Source: Bacteroidales bacterium
Lineage (GTDB): Bacteria > Bacteroidota > Bacteroidia > Bacteroidales > UBA932
Direction of reading: 5' to 3'
Length of the DNA: 64,000 nt
NCBI GenBank assembly: GCA_009777095.1
Contig: WRMN01000001.1
Location: forward strand, 178,909-242,908
Under the pieces are notes generated by a model. It was not told where the DNA came from, did no database searches, and saw only the letters and a program-made list of their open reading frames with translations. Positions 1 to 8,629 of the stretch are shown piece after piece (within the stretch, counting starts at the first letter, position 1; each line of letters starts with the position of its first letter). The position numbers were made by a program, and so were the translations under genes.

Positions 1-114
1 GGCACTTACAAGGGCAAAGACGCGCCGGTTGATACTTATTTTTATATTCTGTTCTACCTTAATTCGGAAGGTGGCGAGTCTAAACAAACAGGCAGTATTA
101 CAATAGTAAGGTAA
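1..114 (+). CDS. C-terminal end of a T9SS-secreted / gliding-motility-associated (CHU_C-like) protein, 5' truncated by window
   Basis: Frame 1 reads GTYKGKDAPVDTYFYILFYLNSEGGESKQTGSITIVR*, resembling the T9SS type B C-terminal sorting domain pattern (G.Y.G...GTYFY.L......GSITI.R). Not in the ORF track. Confidence 0.65.
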   Translation, partial: GTYKGKDAPVDTYFYILFYLNSEGGESKQTGSITIVR

Positions 115-147
115 AAGTCTTTAAGGTTATGAATTACAATTCATCAA

Positions 148-1452
148 TCATTTCTTCCGCATAAATATCTGTATCGGGCAGCCGTTGAAATCGAAGTGTT
201 GGCGTAGTTTGTTTTCTAAGAAGCGCTTATAATCGTCTCGGATATATTGTGGCAGGTTACAGAAGAATGCAAAGGAAGGTGCAGGCGTAGGTAGCTGGGT
301 AATGTATTTGATTCTAATGTATTTACCTTTAATGGCAGGTGGCGGGAAATTTTCTATTTCAGGCAACATAGCCTCATTTAAAGCAGAAGTAGGAATACGG
401 CGGCTTCGATTTTCATAAACCTTAGCTGCGGCCTGCAATACATCAAGGATACGCTGTTTGCCGGTAACCGAGGTGAAAATAACCGGAACATCAACAAAGG
501 GAGCCAACCGTTGAAGTGTGGCGGCCTTAACTTCTTTCATGGTGTTGGTTTCCTTGCTTATCAAATCCCATTTGTTGACCACAATAATGCAGCCTTTTTT
601 ATTACGGATAATCAGGTTGAAAATGCTCATATCCTGCGCTTCCACTCCATGTTCGGCATCAAGCATCAGTACGCATACATCGGCGTTTTCTATAGCGCGC
701 ACCGATCGCATGACCGAATAGAACTCCAAATCTTCTTTTACCTTGGTTTTCTTGCGCAGCCCTGCTGTGTCCACAAGTATAAACTCATAACCGTATTTAT
801 TGTAGTAAGCGCTTACCGCATCGCGGGTGGTGCCGGCCACAGGGGTTACAATTTGCCGTTCTTCGCCAAGCAGGGCATTGGTAAGCGACGATTTGCCCAC
901 ATTCGGTTTACCCACAATAGCAATATGAGGAATATCTTTCTTTTCTTCTTTTACGGTATCTTCCGGTAAATGTTTCAGGATTTCGTCCATCAGGTCGCCG
1001 GTTCCGCTGCCGCTGATAGAGGCTACCGGCCATGGAACGCCCAGGCCTAAGGCATAAAACTCATGCACATCGTAAGCGCGCTCATGGTTATCAACCTTAT
1101 TAACCAATAGCAGTACCGGTTTTTTGGTGCGGCGGAGCGTATCGGCTACTGCGGCGTCAAAATCGGTAATGCCGGTGGTTACATCAACCATAAATAAAAT
1201 CAGGTCGGCCTCGTCAATGGCTAACAGCACTTGTTTGCGGATTTCTTCTTCAAAAACATCATCGGTATTTACTGCATAGCCGCCGGTGTCGATTACCGAA
1301 AATTCGCGCCCGTTCCAGTCGCTTTTGCCATAATGGCGGTCGCGGGTTACGCCTGCCACCTCGTCAACAATGGCTTGGCGCATGCCGACTAAGCGGTTAA
1401 ACAGGGTCGATTTACCTACATTCGGCCGTCCAACAATAGCTACTATACTCAT
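148..1452 (-). CDS. der: Ribosome-associated GTPase Der (EngA)
   Basis: Two GTPase domains: [14 protein letters not shown] and [14 protein letters not shown], with DTAG and NKxD motifs. Confidence 0.97.
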   Translation of the reverse strand: MSIVAIVGRPNVGKSTLFNRLVGMRQAIVDEVAGVTRDRHYGKSDWNGREFSVIDTGGYAVNTDDVFEEEIRKQVLLAIDEADLILFMVDVTTGITDFDAAVADTLRRTKKPVLLLVNKVDNHERAYDVHEFYALGLGVPWPVASISGSGTGDLMDEILKHLPEDTVKEEKKDIPHIAIVGKPNVGKSSLTNALLGEERQIVTPVAGTTRDAVSAYYNKYGYEFILVDTAGLRKKTKVKEDLEFYSVMRSVRAIENADVCVLMLDAEHGVEAQDMSIFNLIIRNKKGCIIVVNKWDLISKETNTMKEVKAATLQRLAPFVDVPVIFTSVTGKQRILDVLQAAAKVYENRSRRIPTSALNEAMLPEIENFPPPAIKGKYIRIKYITQLPTPAPSFAFFCNLPQYIRDDYKRFLENKLRQHFDFNGCPIQIFMRKK

Positions 1453-1474
1453 TTTCTTTCTATACTTAGAATAA

Positions 1475-1482
1475 CAAAGGTA
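1475..1482 (-). promoter_or_regulatory. Bacteroidetes -7 box (TACCTTTG, consensus TAnnTTTG) upstream of der
   Basis: caaaggta on + strand about 25 bp upstream of the der start. Confidence 0.5.
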
Positions 1483-1510
1483 GCGTTTTTTTGGAAAATA
1501 ACAAATTGGT

Positions 1511-1618
1511 ATTGGAAAAGCAACCGCTCACCAAAGAGCCATAACATTTCAAGATGAATATGTGCAATTCCTGCGAGAATACAATATTAATTTTGATGAA
1601 AAACATCTTTGGACCTAA
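1511..1618 (+). pseudogene. C-terminal remnant of an IS200/REP-associated (Y1) transposase
   Basis: Reads [35 protein letters not shown], resembling the C-terminus of Bacteroidetes Y1 transposases (..FQDEY..FL...I.FDE.YLW); no catalytic domain upstream. Confidence 0.5.
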
Positions 1619-1679
1619 TGTATGCTGCCTTTTCAAGGCGCAAAATTACTAAGGGATATTCAGTAAAATCACAAAGACA

Positions 1680-1889
1680 CTATTGATTTTGTGTTTGTAA
1701 ATTCCGATAATCGGTCGCTTTTTGACTGATTTCTTCTATACTCATGTCTTCAAACAAATTTTCCTGCCATTTAGTGTAATCAAACGGCTCTTTTTGTATT
1801 AGCATGATAAAGCGTTCCGCTTCCACTAAACCCAAGTTGTCCATTAAAACTCGTGTTCCTTCATTTCTAATAATGGTATCTGTTCTCAT
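1680..1889 (-). CDS. Small partner protein of the PIN-domain gene (putative antitoxin)
   Basis: 69 aa ORF whose start overlaps the stop of the PIN gene by 4 nt (ATGA). Confidence 0.6.
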   Translation of the reverse strand: MRTDTIIRNEGTRVLMDNLGLVEAERFIMLIQKEPFDYTKWQENLFEDMSIEEISQKATDYRNLQTQNQ

Positions 1890-2323
1890 ATTCCTAATAA
1901 TTTTATAAAGTCTATAGGACTTATTGCAATAATTTTGTCAAATGCCGCTTTGAGCAATTTCTTGTCTGTGGTTAGAAAATAATCACATTTTGCTTCAATG
2001 GCACATGCCAAATGCAATGCGTCTTTCTTTTTAACGCCCTTTAGCATAATTTTCTTGCCGCAATTTATAACCGTTTCGGAAGCATCTACATCTAATATAG
2101 CCATTTTCTTCCACTTGGCAATTGCCTGTCTGCGATTATGGTATGGATTAGCGGAATTTTCGTAGTCCAAAATATACGACCAAATCAACTCAAACTTGTT
2201 TTGTAATATTGCTTGCTGTATAAACAATTTGGCTTCTGTTTCCAATTGAATAAGTAAATAGGTCTGGTCATCATAAGGACGATTAAAGCAACAATTATCC
2301 AGATATATACGATATTTTTCCAT
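1886..2323 (-). CDS. PIN-domain protein (putative toxin ribonuclease)
   Basis: MEKYRIYLDNCCFNRPYDDQ...DALHLACAIEAKCDYFLTTDKKLL. The internal ATG at 2323 is more likely than 2389 because upstream residues do not look like PIN sequence. Confidence 0.75.
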   Translation of the reverse strand: MEKYRIYLDNCCFNRPYDDQTYLLIQLETEAKLFIQQAILQNKFELIWSYILDYENSANPYHNRRQAIAKWKKMAILDVDASETVINCGKKIMLKGVKKKDALHLACAIEAKCDYFLTTDKKLLKAAFDKIIAISPIDFIKLLGI

Positions 2324-2455
2324 TCTTTCGATGGTAATATTTAGGTGCAAAGGTAGTAAAAAACTAATTGAATATCGCAACAACTGCAATATATTTCAAA
2401 ATGAATTTGTTGGGATTTGAATTTTATTTACTGAATATCCCTATTTAGCCCGATT

Positions 2456-2492
2456 GTATAAAAAAAAGGCGGCTCCCGATACGGAAGCCGCC
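2456..2492 (-). terminator. Intrinsic terminator downstream of the fimbrillin-like gene
   Basis: GGCGGCT/AGCCGCC hairpin; on the minus strand followed by a T run. Confidence 0.8.
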
Positions 2493-2514
2493 TCGAACTA
2501 TTTCGAGAAAATGA

Positions 2515-3987
2515 TTATTCCGCTGCCCAATAAACAATTGAAGAGGCCTGAATACGCATATTATTCGCTGTTTGGGAACCTGTACGATATGCCATAAAAG
2601 CGAATTGCCCGGTAACAGGAGGAGAAAATTCCATTACATACTCTGCTCCTTGTACGGGGGTTATTCCCTCGCTATGCAATTGCCAACTACCTGCTGTTGG
2701 TTTGTAAAACATTGCAAGCAATGCGTTGTCAATTGCTCCACCCGCAGGAATGGTAAATACAACTTTTTTAATATTATCAAAGGGAGTTACATTCACAAAT
2801 ACCGCAACCTTTTCGAGAGTATATGGGGGCGTTGTCATCAAAGGAGTCAGCACTGCATAACTTGTAGCAAGAAAGCCTAGATCGGTAGAGCTGCCGCCAT
2901 AAGCATTCGTGCCAATGAAAATATTACCAGTAGATTGTCCCCAAGTTAAATCAAATATGGCATTAGCCAATGGTTTACCGATAAAATTATTGGCAATTGT
3001 TGTATTAAGCAGTGCCTTATAACCTGAATTTGACCACGGAATAACTTTGAAATACTCTACACCCTCCTTAGGAAGTACCATTGGTTCAGTTATATTAAGT
3101 GTTTTAATTGTCCCCTTCGCAAAAGTAGTTGCGTCTGGAATATTAAGGGTTTTCGATATGACAAAATTTTCCGTTTCTGCAACAAGATTAACCTCATCGT
3201 ATTGGGCTAAGCTTGTTGGAACAAGGCCTATGTAAATGGCATTAAGACCGTCCAATACTAACCCGTCCGTAACATCATACAAAACTTCAATAGACTTAGA
3301 AGTGTATTCCGGACTCGAATACGTACCAGCAAATTCGCCTGTGTGCAGATTCAACTCCATACGGCCTGCAATATTGTATGGCGTAGTGATTTTGAAAGAA
3401 GTAATCGGTTCATTATTCGTCTGTGTAGCCACGTTCTCAAATATAATCTTCGCAAAAGCTGCGGCGTAGCTGAAATTCGTCGAAACATCGTTCACGCTTG
3501 CTGTCGATACCGTTATATCCACCGGCCCTGCAGCCATTATAGCGGCTTGCGGGTCAAACGAGGTCAGCGTAGGGTATTGCGTTATGGGAAGGAGTACCCG
3601 AGCCCTTTGCGAATGAGTCATAGTCCCATTCGGCACACTACCATGCGGATAGTAGGCATATAAGTCATAGTTGCCTGGGGCAGGAGCGGTTATTGTCCCG
3701 CTAAAGGCAACTGTTAAGCCGCCATCTGTGGTAGTACCTGAAAGTGGAGCATTTCTTACGCTGGTAACGGTGTTCGCGGCATCAATAAAAATGCCGATTG
3801 ACTCTTCTGTAGGGCTCCAGTAGCTGCTGAGGCCGTCAATATAAACACGGGTTGTCGGCTCCTGCTGCGCAATAACTGTAATTGTTTGACCCGTAGTTAA
3901 TTCTTGTCCGTCGTTGTTTTCTTTTTCACACGACATAAAGGTAATGGCCGTACCCAGCATTACCAAGGATAGTAAAATTCTTTTCAT
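2515..3987 (-). CDS. Fimbrillin-family (Mfa-like) lipoprotein
   Basis: Lipobox-like TFMSC; TTRVYIDGLSSYWSPTEESIGIFI...YDLYAYYPHG pattern typical of fimbrillin-like proteins. Confidence 0.7.
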   Translation of the reverse strand: MKRILLSLVMLGTAITFMSCEKENNDGQELTTGQTITVIAQQEPTTRVYIDGLSSYWSPTEESIGIFIDAANTVTSVRNAPLSGTTTDGGLTVAFSGTITAPAPGNYDLYAYYPHGSVPNGTMTHSQRARVLLPITQYPTLTSFDPQAAIMAAGPVDITVSTASVNDVSTNFSYAAAFAKIIFENVATQTNNEPITSFKITTPYNIAGRMELNLHTGEFAGTYSSPEYTSKSIEVLYDVTDGLVLDGLNAIYIGLVPTSLAQYDEVNLVAETENFVISKTLNIPDATTFAKGTIKTLNITEPMVLPKEGVEYFKVIPWSNSGYKALLNTTIANNFIGKPLANAIFDLTWGQSTGNIFIGTNAYGGSSTDLGFLATSYAVLTPLMTTPPYTLEKVAVFVNVTPFDNIKKVVFTIPAGGAIDNALLAMFYKPTAGSWQLHSEGITPVQGAEYVMEFSPPVTGQFAFMAYRTGSQTANNMRIQASSIVYWAAE

Positions 3988-4008
3988 AGTCCTGCAATTA
4001 ACTTGTTA

Positions 4009-4125
4009 TTACCAGTTTTCTATTCCGCCATCTTCCAAGTCGGGCGTTTGACGAGATTGAGCAAAACCTTGCTCTAATTCTACTTCGATAATTTCAATCG
4101 AAGGTTCTAAATAATTTTCTTTCAT
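4009..4125 (-). CDS. 38-aa peptide ORF with YxxPxI motif (RiPP-precursor-like or small fimbrillin-associated ORF)
   Basis: MKENYLEPSIEIIEVELEQGFAQSRQTPDLEDGGIENW*, located between the S26 peptidase and the fimbrillin gene with TACGTTTG -7 box upstream; not in the ORF track (below length cutoff). Confidence 0.65.
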   Translation of the reverse strand: MKENYLEPSIEIIEVELEQGFAQSRQTPDLEDGGIENW

Positions 4126-4175
4126 AGCTTTATAAATTTTAGTGATTAATAATATTTCTTTCCTAACTTAAGTTA

Positions 4176-4183
4176 CAAACGTA
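4176..4183 (-). promoter_or_regulatory. -7 box TACGTTTG upstream of the 38-aa peptide ORF
   Basis: Matches TAnnTTTG; no good -33 TTTG seen. Confidence 0.4.
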
Positions 4184-4250
4184 GGCATAATTTTTGATTA
4201 TTGAGGCTTTTTTCTTGAAAACTTATTAACAATTTGTTATAGTTTGAACG

Positions 4251-4691
4251 TTAAATCTTGCTAACCGCCCGAAGCAAGTATCTGCGTAAGGGGCGCATGA
4301 AGCGCCATAAGCGACGGTAGCAGGCGGCGGAAAAACTTTGAGCGGAAATTTGTTTGCCATTTTGGCAAAGCAGATAACGCACCACCCCAACAACATCGGC
4401 AACAACCGCTTGTTCTTGCTGAGCAAAGACCCCGTCGCCTTGCAGCGTCAAACTGTCTTTATTGCGTTTTACTATGCGGTGTAAGAGATAATTACCCCTG
4501 TAACGAAATAAAACAATACAGCCTTTCTTCAATTCCGCGTCCTTTGTCGGATATAGTACTACCCTGTCTTTTCCGCCGCGCAAGCAGGGCCGCATGCTGT
4601 TGCCTTGCACCCTCAACTCTACAGGCCGACCTTCCGATAAGCTATGCGCTACCTCTTCAAAGAAAACAGTATTCTCTACCCGCTTTAACAT
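4251..4691 (-). CDS. S24/S26-type signal-peptidase-like protein (Ser-His, SipW/ER-like)
   Basis: MLKRVENTVFFEEVAHSLSEGRPVELRVQGNSMRPCLRGGKDRVVL...GNYLLHRIVKR...LQGDG: GNSMRP serine box and YLLHRI histidine box. Start at 4691 overlaps the end of the upstream gene. Confidence 0.75.
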   Translation of the reverse strand: MLKRVENTVFFEEVAHSLSEGRPVELRVQGNSMRPCLRGGKDRVVLYPTKDAELKKGCIVLFRYRGNYLLHRIVKRNKDSLTLQGDGVFAQQEQAVVADVVGVVRYLLCQNGKQISAQSFSAACYRRLWRFMRPLRRYLLRAVSKI

Positions 4692-5554
4692 AAGCAGCTG
4701 TCTTTTTCCAAGGTTGACAATACCAATTGCGCAGCTTGGGCATCGGGCAGGCAGCATAGGTGATAGACAGGAATTTGCTGTAAAACCACCGCTAATATTT
4801 CGTGTATCAAATCGGCTAAAGGAGAATGAGCGGCAAAAACAGGGGGACATGAAGGCAGGAGGGCGCCTAAGGCGCGAATACCCCTAAGGCGGGTTATCTC
4901 GTTGCGAGGCGCCTGACTGAGGCGTACTATAGCCGCCACAGGCGTATTTTCGTTTTTAAAACAGGAGGTTTTTCCGCTCCAAGGGGAACCATGCACTGAA
5001 ATATTTCCCTCAGTCGCTTGTATAAAAGGGCTGTCGTCGTTCAACAAGGCGGCGTCGGGAATATGTTGCAGCCAAAGGCGGGTGTGGGTGCTTTTACCTA
5101 CGCCCGACTCGCCGAGGAAAAGCGCCGATTTTCCGCGATAAGTAATAGCAGAAGCGTGTATAGCCACTGTGCGGCGATGAAGAGCTGCTATGCCAAAAGC
5201 TATCCAGCAGGCAAAACGAAGCAGATAAGCAGGGGTTTGATTGTTCATATTGGTACGCGCCGCAAAGCCTTCGCTCTGCGGTGTGATTTCCATGAGGAAG
5301 GGTGCGCTTTGGGGCGGAATCATGCGAAAGAGATAAGTATCGCCCGCACAGGCAAAGTCGCATATCGCCTCATCGTTGTCGAGAGAAAAGCTGTGCAAGG
5401 GCGGAGTGTCCCACGACAACATGGGAAACTCTGCCTCAATCGTTAATAGCGGGGCTGCTGTAACAGTTTCAGACTTTTGAAAGACACTAAAGCCTGATAT
5501 CCGCTGCAAGTCTGCCTTCTTCGATATTATATATTGATTGGCAATTTGATACAT
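4685..5554 (-). CDS. HprK-related P-loop kinase-like protein
   Basis: Walker A LFLGESGVGKSTHTRLWL, then LLNDDSPFI and HGSPWSGKTS, as in HPr kinase-related proteins of PqqD systems. Confidence 0.75.
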   Translation of the reverse strand: MYQIANQYIISKKADLQRISGFSVFQKSETVTAAPLLTIEAEFPMLSWDTPPLHSFSLDNDEAICDFACAGDTYLFRMIPPQSAPFLMEITPQSEGFAARTNMNNQTPAYLLRFACWIAFGIAALHRRTVAIHASAITYRGKSALFLGESGVGKSTHTRLWLQHIPDAALLNDDSPFIQATEGNISVHGSPWSGKTSCFKNENTPVAAIVRLSQAPRNEITRLRGIRALGALLPSCPPVFAAHSPLADLIHEILAVVLQQIPVYHLCCLPDAQAAQLVLSTLEKDSCLC

Positions 5555-5571
5555 TCTTCACCATAAATTGA

Positions 5572-7260
5572 CTAAAGTTCAATAATGCGGTTGCAGGAGG
5601 CTAAGGAGGAGGGGCGGTGCGCTATTATCAGCAGTGTCAGCGATTGGTTGTTCGAGGATAAATAATCTATCGAGTCTCTAATTTCCTGTTCTGTGGCCGT
5701 ATCAAGCGAGGAAGTGGCTTCATCAAAAAACAAGACTTCGGCGCCTTTGTACAAGGCACGGGCTATGCCTACCCGCTGCCTTTGTCCGCCCGACAAACGG
5801 CTGCCGCTTTCGCCCAAAAGGGTATGCAAACCTTCGGGCAAGCTATCCGCAAAATCGTTCAATTGTACCTGCGCCAAAACATCTTTTACCCGCCGATAAT
5901 CAATAGCCTTTTCTTCTACGCCGAAGGCCACGTTTTCGGCTAAGGTGCCGTGCATCACAAAGACCTCCTGCGGCACATAACCCACCAAGGCTTGCCACGA
6001 AGCGCTGTTAGCCGCATCTAAGCGCTTTCCGTCAATGAGAATCCCGCCCGATTGGGGGGCGTAAAGCCCCAACAACAAATTAAACAAGGTGCTTTTCCCT
6101 ATGCCCGATGCCCCTTTTATGCCTATCCGCTCGCCTTTCCTTACATGAAAGGAAAGATTATTAATAACCGGCGTATCCTCGTCGGGGAAGCAGAAGTTCA
6201 AATCCTCTACCGCTAATTCTTCCCGAAAATGCGTTATACGGGGACTGTCTTGCAGGGGCTCCGCAGCCGCCTTATGCTCGGCTGCTTCTTTAATTATATC
6301 AATAGTGTAAGCATTGTTTTTCAGTTGCGCCCAGCCGGTAATCAGGCTGCGCATGGCAGGCAGCATTCGCAAGGCGGCTACGGCAAAAACGCCGAAGAGC
6401 AAGCGCACGGAAGCATCGCCGCGGCCAATCAGTACCAAAGTAATCATGCCCAAACATACGGCCACTTCTATGATAGCGCTCGGCACGCGCAACACACGGT
6501 CGGTTTTACGGCGATAATAGGCCATCTTCTTCAAGCCTTCCATGAAACGTTCTCGGAACAAGGGATAGGCTCGGTTGAGCTTTACCTCGGCATAACCTCT
6601 GAAAGTCTCACCCACAGTGCGCGCCTGCTGCCGCCTTACTTCATTTTCGGCCTTGCCGTTTCTATTTAATTGATGTTTTACGGTGCGGAAGTAAAGCCAT
6701 AGGGCAGGCAGTAAGCAGAGCAGCATAAAAACAGCCAATTGCCACGTATAGAAAAACAGGAAACTCCAAATCAACAGTAATAACACTGCCTCGCCCGCCA
6801 TGGTAAAGAACAAGGAGAGTACCTGCTGAGCAAAGGTGTAACACACTCCGTTGATTTTATGCGCCAAGGCCGTAGTGTGCGACTGTTTGACAAACAATAA
6901 GCCTCTGCGGAAGTAGGCGTCATACAATCGGACGGAAAAATAAGCATACAAGTCCATCACATACTTGTTTTGCACCCCGCCCAACCAAATGGCCACCATA
7001 TTTTTGAGCAGCATAAAGAGTAATATTCCGCCGACAATTATCCACACGAAAGTGTCCTCTGCGGCAATACCCAACTTAGCCTGCCAGACATGCAGGAGCG
7101 AATATTCCTGCTGCTCCGAAGCGCCCAATATCAGGTACAACAAAGGCAGCATGGCGGCTAAGCCGGCAAAGTTCAGCACAGCCCGCAGCAATACCGACAA
7201 CACTACTCGGATTGTTTGTTTACGGTAAACAGGAGGGAGGAGTTTCAGGAGTTTGAGCAT
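5572..7260 (-). CDS. ABC transporter, fused permease/ATPase
   Basis: Six-TM N-terminal region; Walker A GASGIGKST, LSGGQRQRVGIARAL, VLFFDEATSSLD; no N-terminal C39 peptidase visible. Confidence 0.93.
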   Translation of the reverse strand: MLKLLKLLPPVYRKQTIRVVLSVLLRAVLNFAGLAAMLPLLYLILGASEQQEYSLLHVWQAKLGIAAEDTFVWIIVGGILLFMLLKNMVAIWLGGVQNKYVMDLYAYFSVRLYDAYFRRGLLFVKQSHTTALAHKINGVCYTFAQQVLSLFFTMAGEAVLLLLIWSFLFFYTWQLAVFMLLCLLPALWLYFRTVKHQLNRNGKAENEVRRQQARTVGETFRGYAEVKLNRAYPLFRERFMEGLKKMAYYRRKTDRVLRVPSAIIEVAVCLGMITLVLIGRGDASVRLLFGVFAVAALRMLPAMRSLITGWAQLKNNAYTIDIIKEAAEHKAAAEPLQDSPRITHFREELAVEDLNFCFPDEDTPVINNLSFHVRKGERIGIKGASGIGKSTLFNLLLGLYAPQSGGILIDGKRLDAANSASWQALVGYVPQEVFVMHGTLAENVAFGVEEKAIDYRRVKDVLAQVQLNDFADSLPEGLHTLLGESGSRLSGGQRQRVGIARALYKGAEVLFFDEATSSLDTATEQEIRDSIDYLSSNNQSLTLLIIAHRPSSLASCNRIIEL

Positions 7261-8363
7261 AGCTTAAGCTGTTTAAGCGTGCGAATAGGGTGGAAGAGGT
7301 GGAAGAAAACCGAATGCGCTATTCTGCGGCCATAGCGCCCCGGGTAAAGCAATTCATATTTCCAGCGCTCCTCTTTTATGCGTCGGTAGTAGAATTTAAT
7401 GCTCTGCCACGCCGAGGGCGATTCGGGCATCTGCACAGGATATAATATGCCGTTCAGCATTTTTTCTTCGAGCGCAGGGCAGCGTTGGCAGTTCAAGGCT
7501 GTTTCAGCATCTAATCCGAAAAGTTCCATGGTTATAGCCGTAAAAGCGTCGGCTGCTTTTAACCAGCCTGCCTCGGCTAAGACTGCACGGTAGGCGGTCA
7601 GGTCGATTTTTTCCTTGTTGGCATACAAGAACACTGCCCAGTCGCAAAGAGTGCGGAGGTTCGTTTCTCGCGTAAAATGCCGCAAGGCATGACAGACCAG
7701 AAACAGTGCATGAAAATCGGTCGGCGGGTACAATAGCTGCCCCTTCGGAACCTGATTAAACCTTACGTTTTTTTGTAAACTTTCCTGCAAGTATTGCTCT
7801 AAACGGCAAACATAGCTTAAATTTTGCAGGTTTAAAAAATAATGGTGGTTTTCTATGGGGACGCCTTTGTAAGATAAAACAACATGTTTTTGCTGCGTTT
7901 TTTCCTTCTTAACGCCCTGTTTTATTAAAACTTGTTCGCCTTTTCGGGCTTGTCCGAAAAGGTAAATGTCTAAATCGCCGAACTCTCTGTGTTGGGGAAT
8001 GGGGTAATCTTGCGCCAGAGCCAAGCCTTTAAACAACATTACAGGAACGGATTCGCCGCTCAGCATTGCCGCTAACTCGGCAGCCACTGCCGCTTTGTAG
8101 TTATAACGCTGTTCTACGGCTTCCACATTAGCTGCCCACGTTATTTTAAGGCTGCGCGGCAAGAGGTGTTTTGTCGGCTCGCGCATAATGCCGTCGAAAG
8201 CTATAGCCATTACCCCGTGCGCTACTGCCGCTTTGAACAGTTGATGCCAATCTTCTTCTTCCATGTCGGTGAACAAAGCATCGTCGGCCGCTTTGTTCCA
8301 CAAGGCCGATTGCAACAAGGCTAACAACCTGCGGTGCGTTAGATCTACAAATTCCAACAGCAT
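7245..8363 (-). CDS. Nucleotidyltransferase family protein (NTP_transf_5-like)
   Basis: VPVMLFKGLALAQDYPIPQHREFGDLDIYLF motif. Confidence 0.8.
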   Translation of the reverse strand: MLLEFVDLTHRRLLALLQSALWNKAADDALFTDMEEEDWHQLFKAAVAHGVMAIAFDGIMREPTKHLLPRSLKITWAANVEAVEQRYNYKAAVAAELAAMLSGESVPVMLFKGLALAQDYPIPQHREFGDLDIYLFGQARKGEQVLIKQGVKKEKTQQKHVVLSYKGVPIENHHYFLNLQNLSYVCRLEQYLQESLQKNVRFNQVPKGQLLYPPTDFHALFLVCHALRHFTRETNLRTLCDWAVFLYANKEKIDLTAYRAVLAEAGWLKAADAFTAITMELFGLDAETALNCQRCPALEEKMLNGILYPVQMPESPSAWQSIKFYYRRIKEERWKYELLYPGRYGRRIAHSVFFHLFHPIRTLKQLKLCSNS

Positions 8364-8629
8364 CAGACAATGGCTTTACAGGCCAGTAAACGCTCGACCC
8401 AGGCGCGGGCGTCGGCTTCGGCAACTGTTTGCTCTACATCATAACGGTTAATGAGCAACTTAGCCACATCTTCTACCGTAAAATCTTTCCCGCACAATTC
8501 ATTCCACAGGTAAACAGAGGTTTCGTTAAAGGCTATGAGCTTGGTCATATCAAGCCCGAACTTGCCTTGCATAATTAAGACCTGCTCGCCTGCAATAGAT
8601 TTTATGGTTAGACCGTCTTTGGTTTTCAA
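8363..8629 (-). CDS. PqqD-family protein (RiPP recognition element-like)
   Basis: 88 aa; FNETSVYLWNELCGKDFTVEDVAKLLINRYDVEQTVAEADARAWVERLL; overlaps neighbours by a few nt on both sides. Confidence 0.8.
   Translation of the reverse strand: MKTKDGLTIKSIAGEQVLIMQGKFGLDMTKLIAFNETSVYLWNELCGKDFTVEDVAKLLINRYDVEQTVAEADARAWVERLLACKAIV

Noticed and set aside
511-969. ORFs antisense to der and, generally, most plus-strand ORFs under about 150 aa opposite long minus-strand genes
   Set aside because: They lie fully inside confidently identified genes on the other strand, with no family resemblance or promoter.
4226-4426. 66-aa minus-strand ORF overlapping the S26 peptidase 3' end
   Set aside because: Alternative frame of a well-supported peptidase gene.
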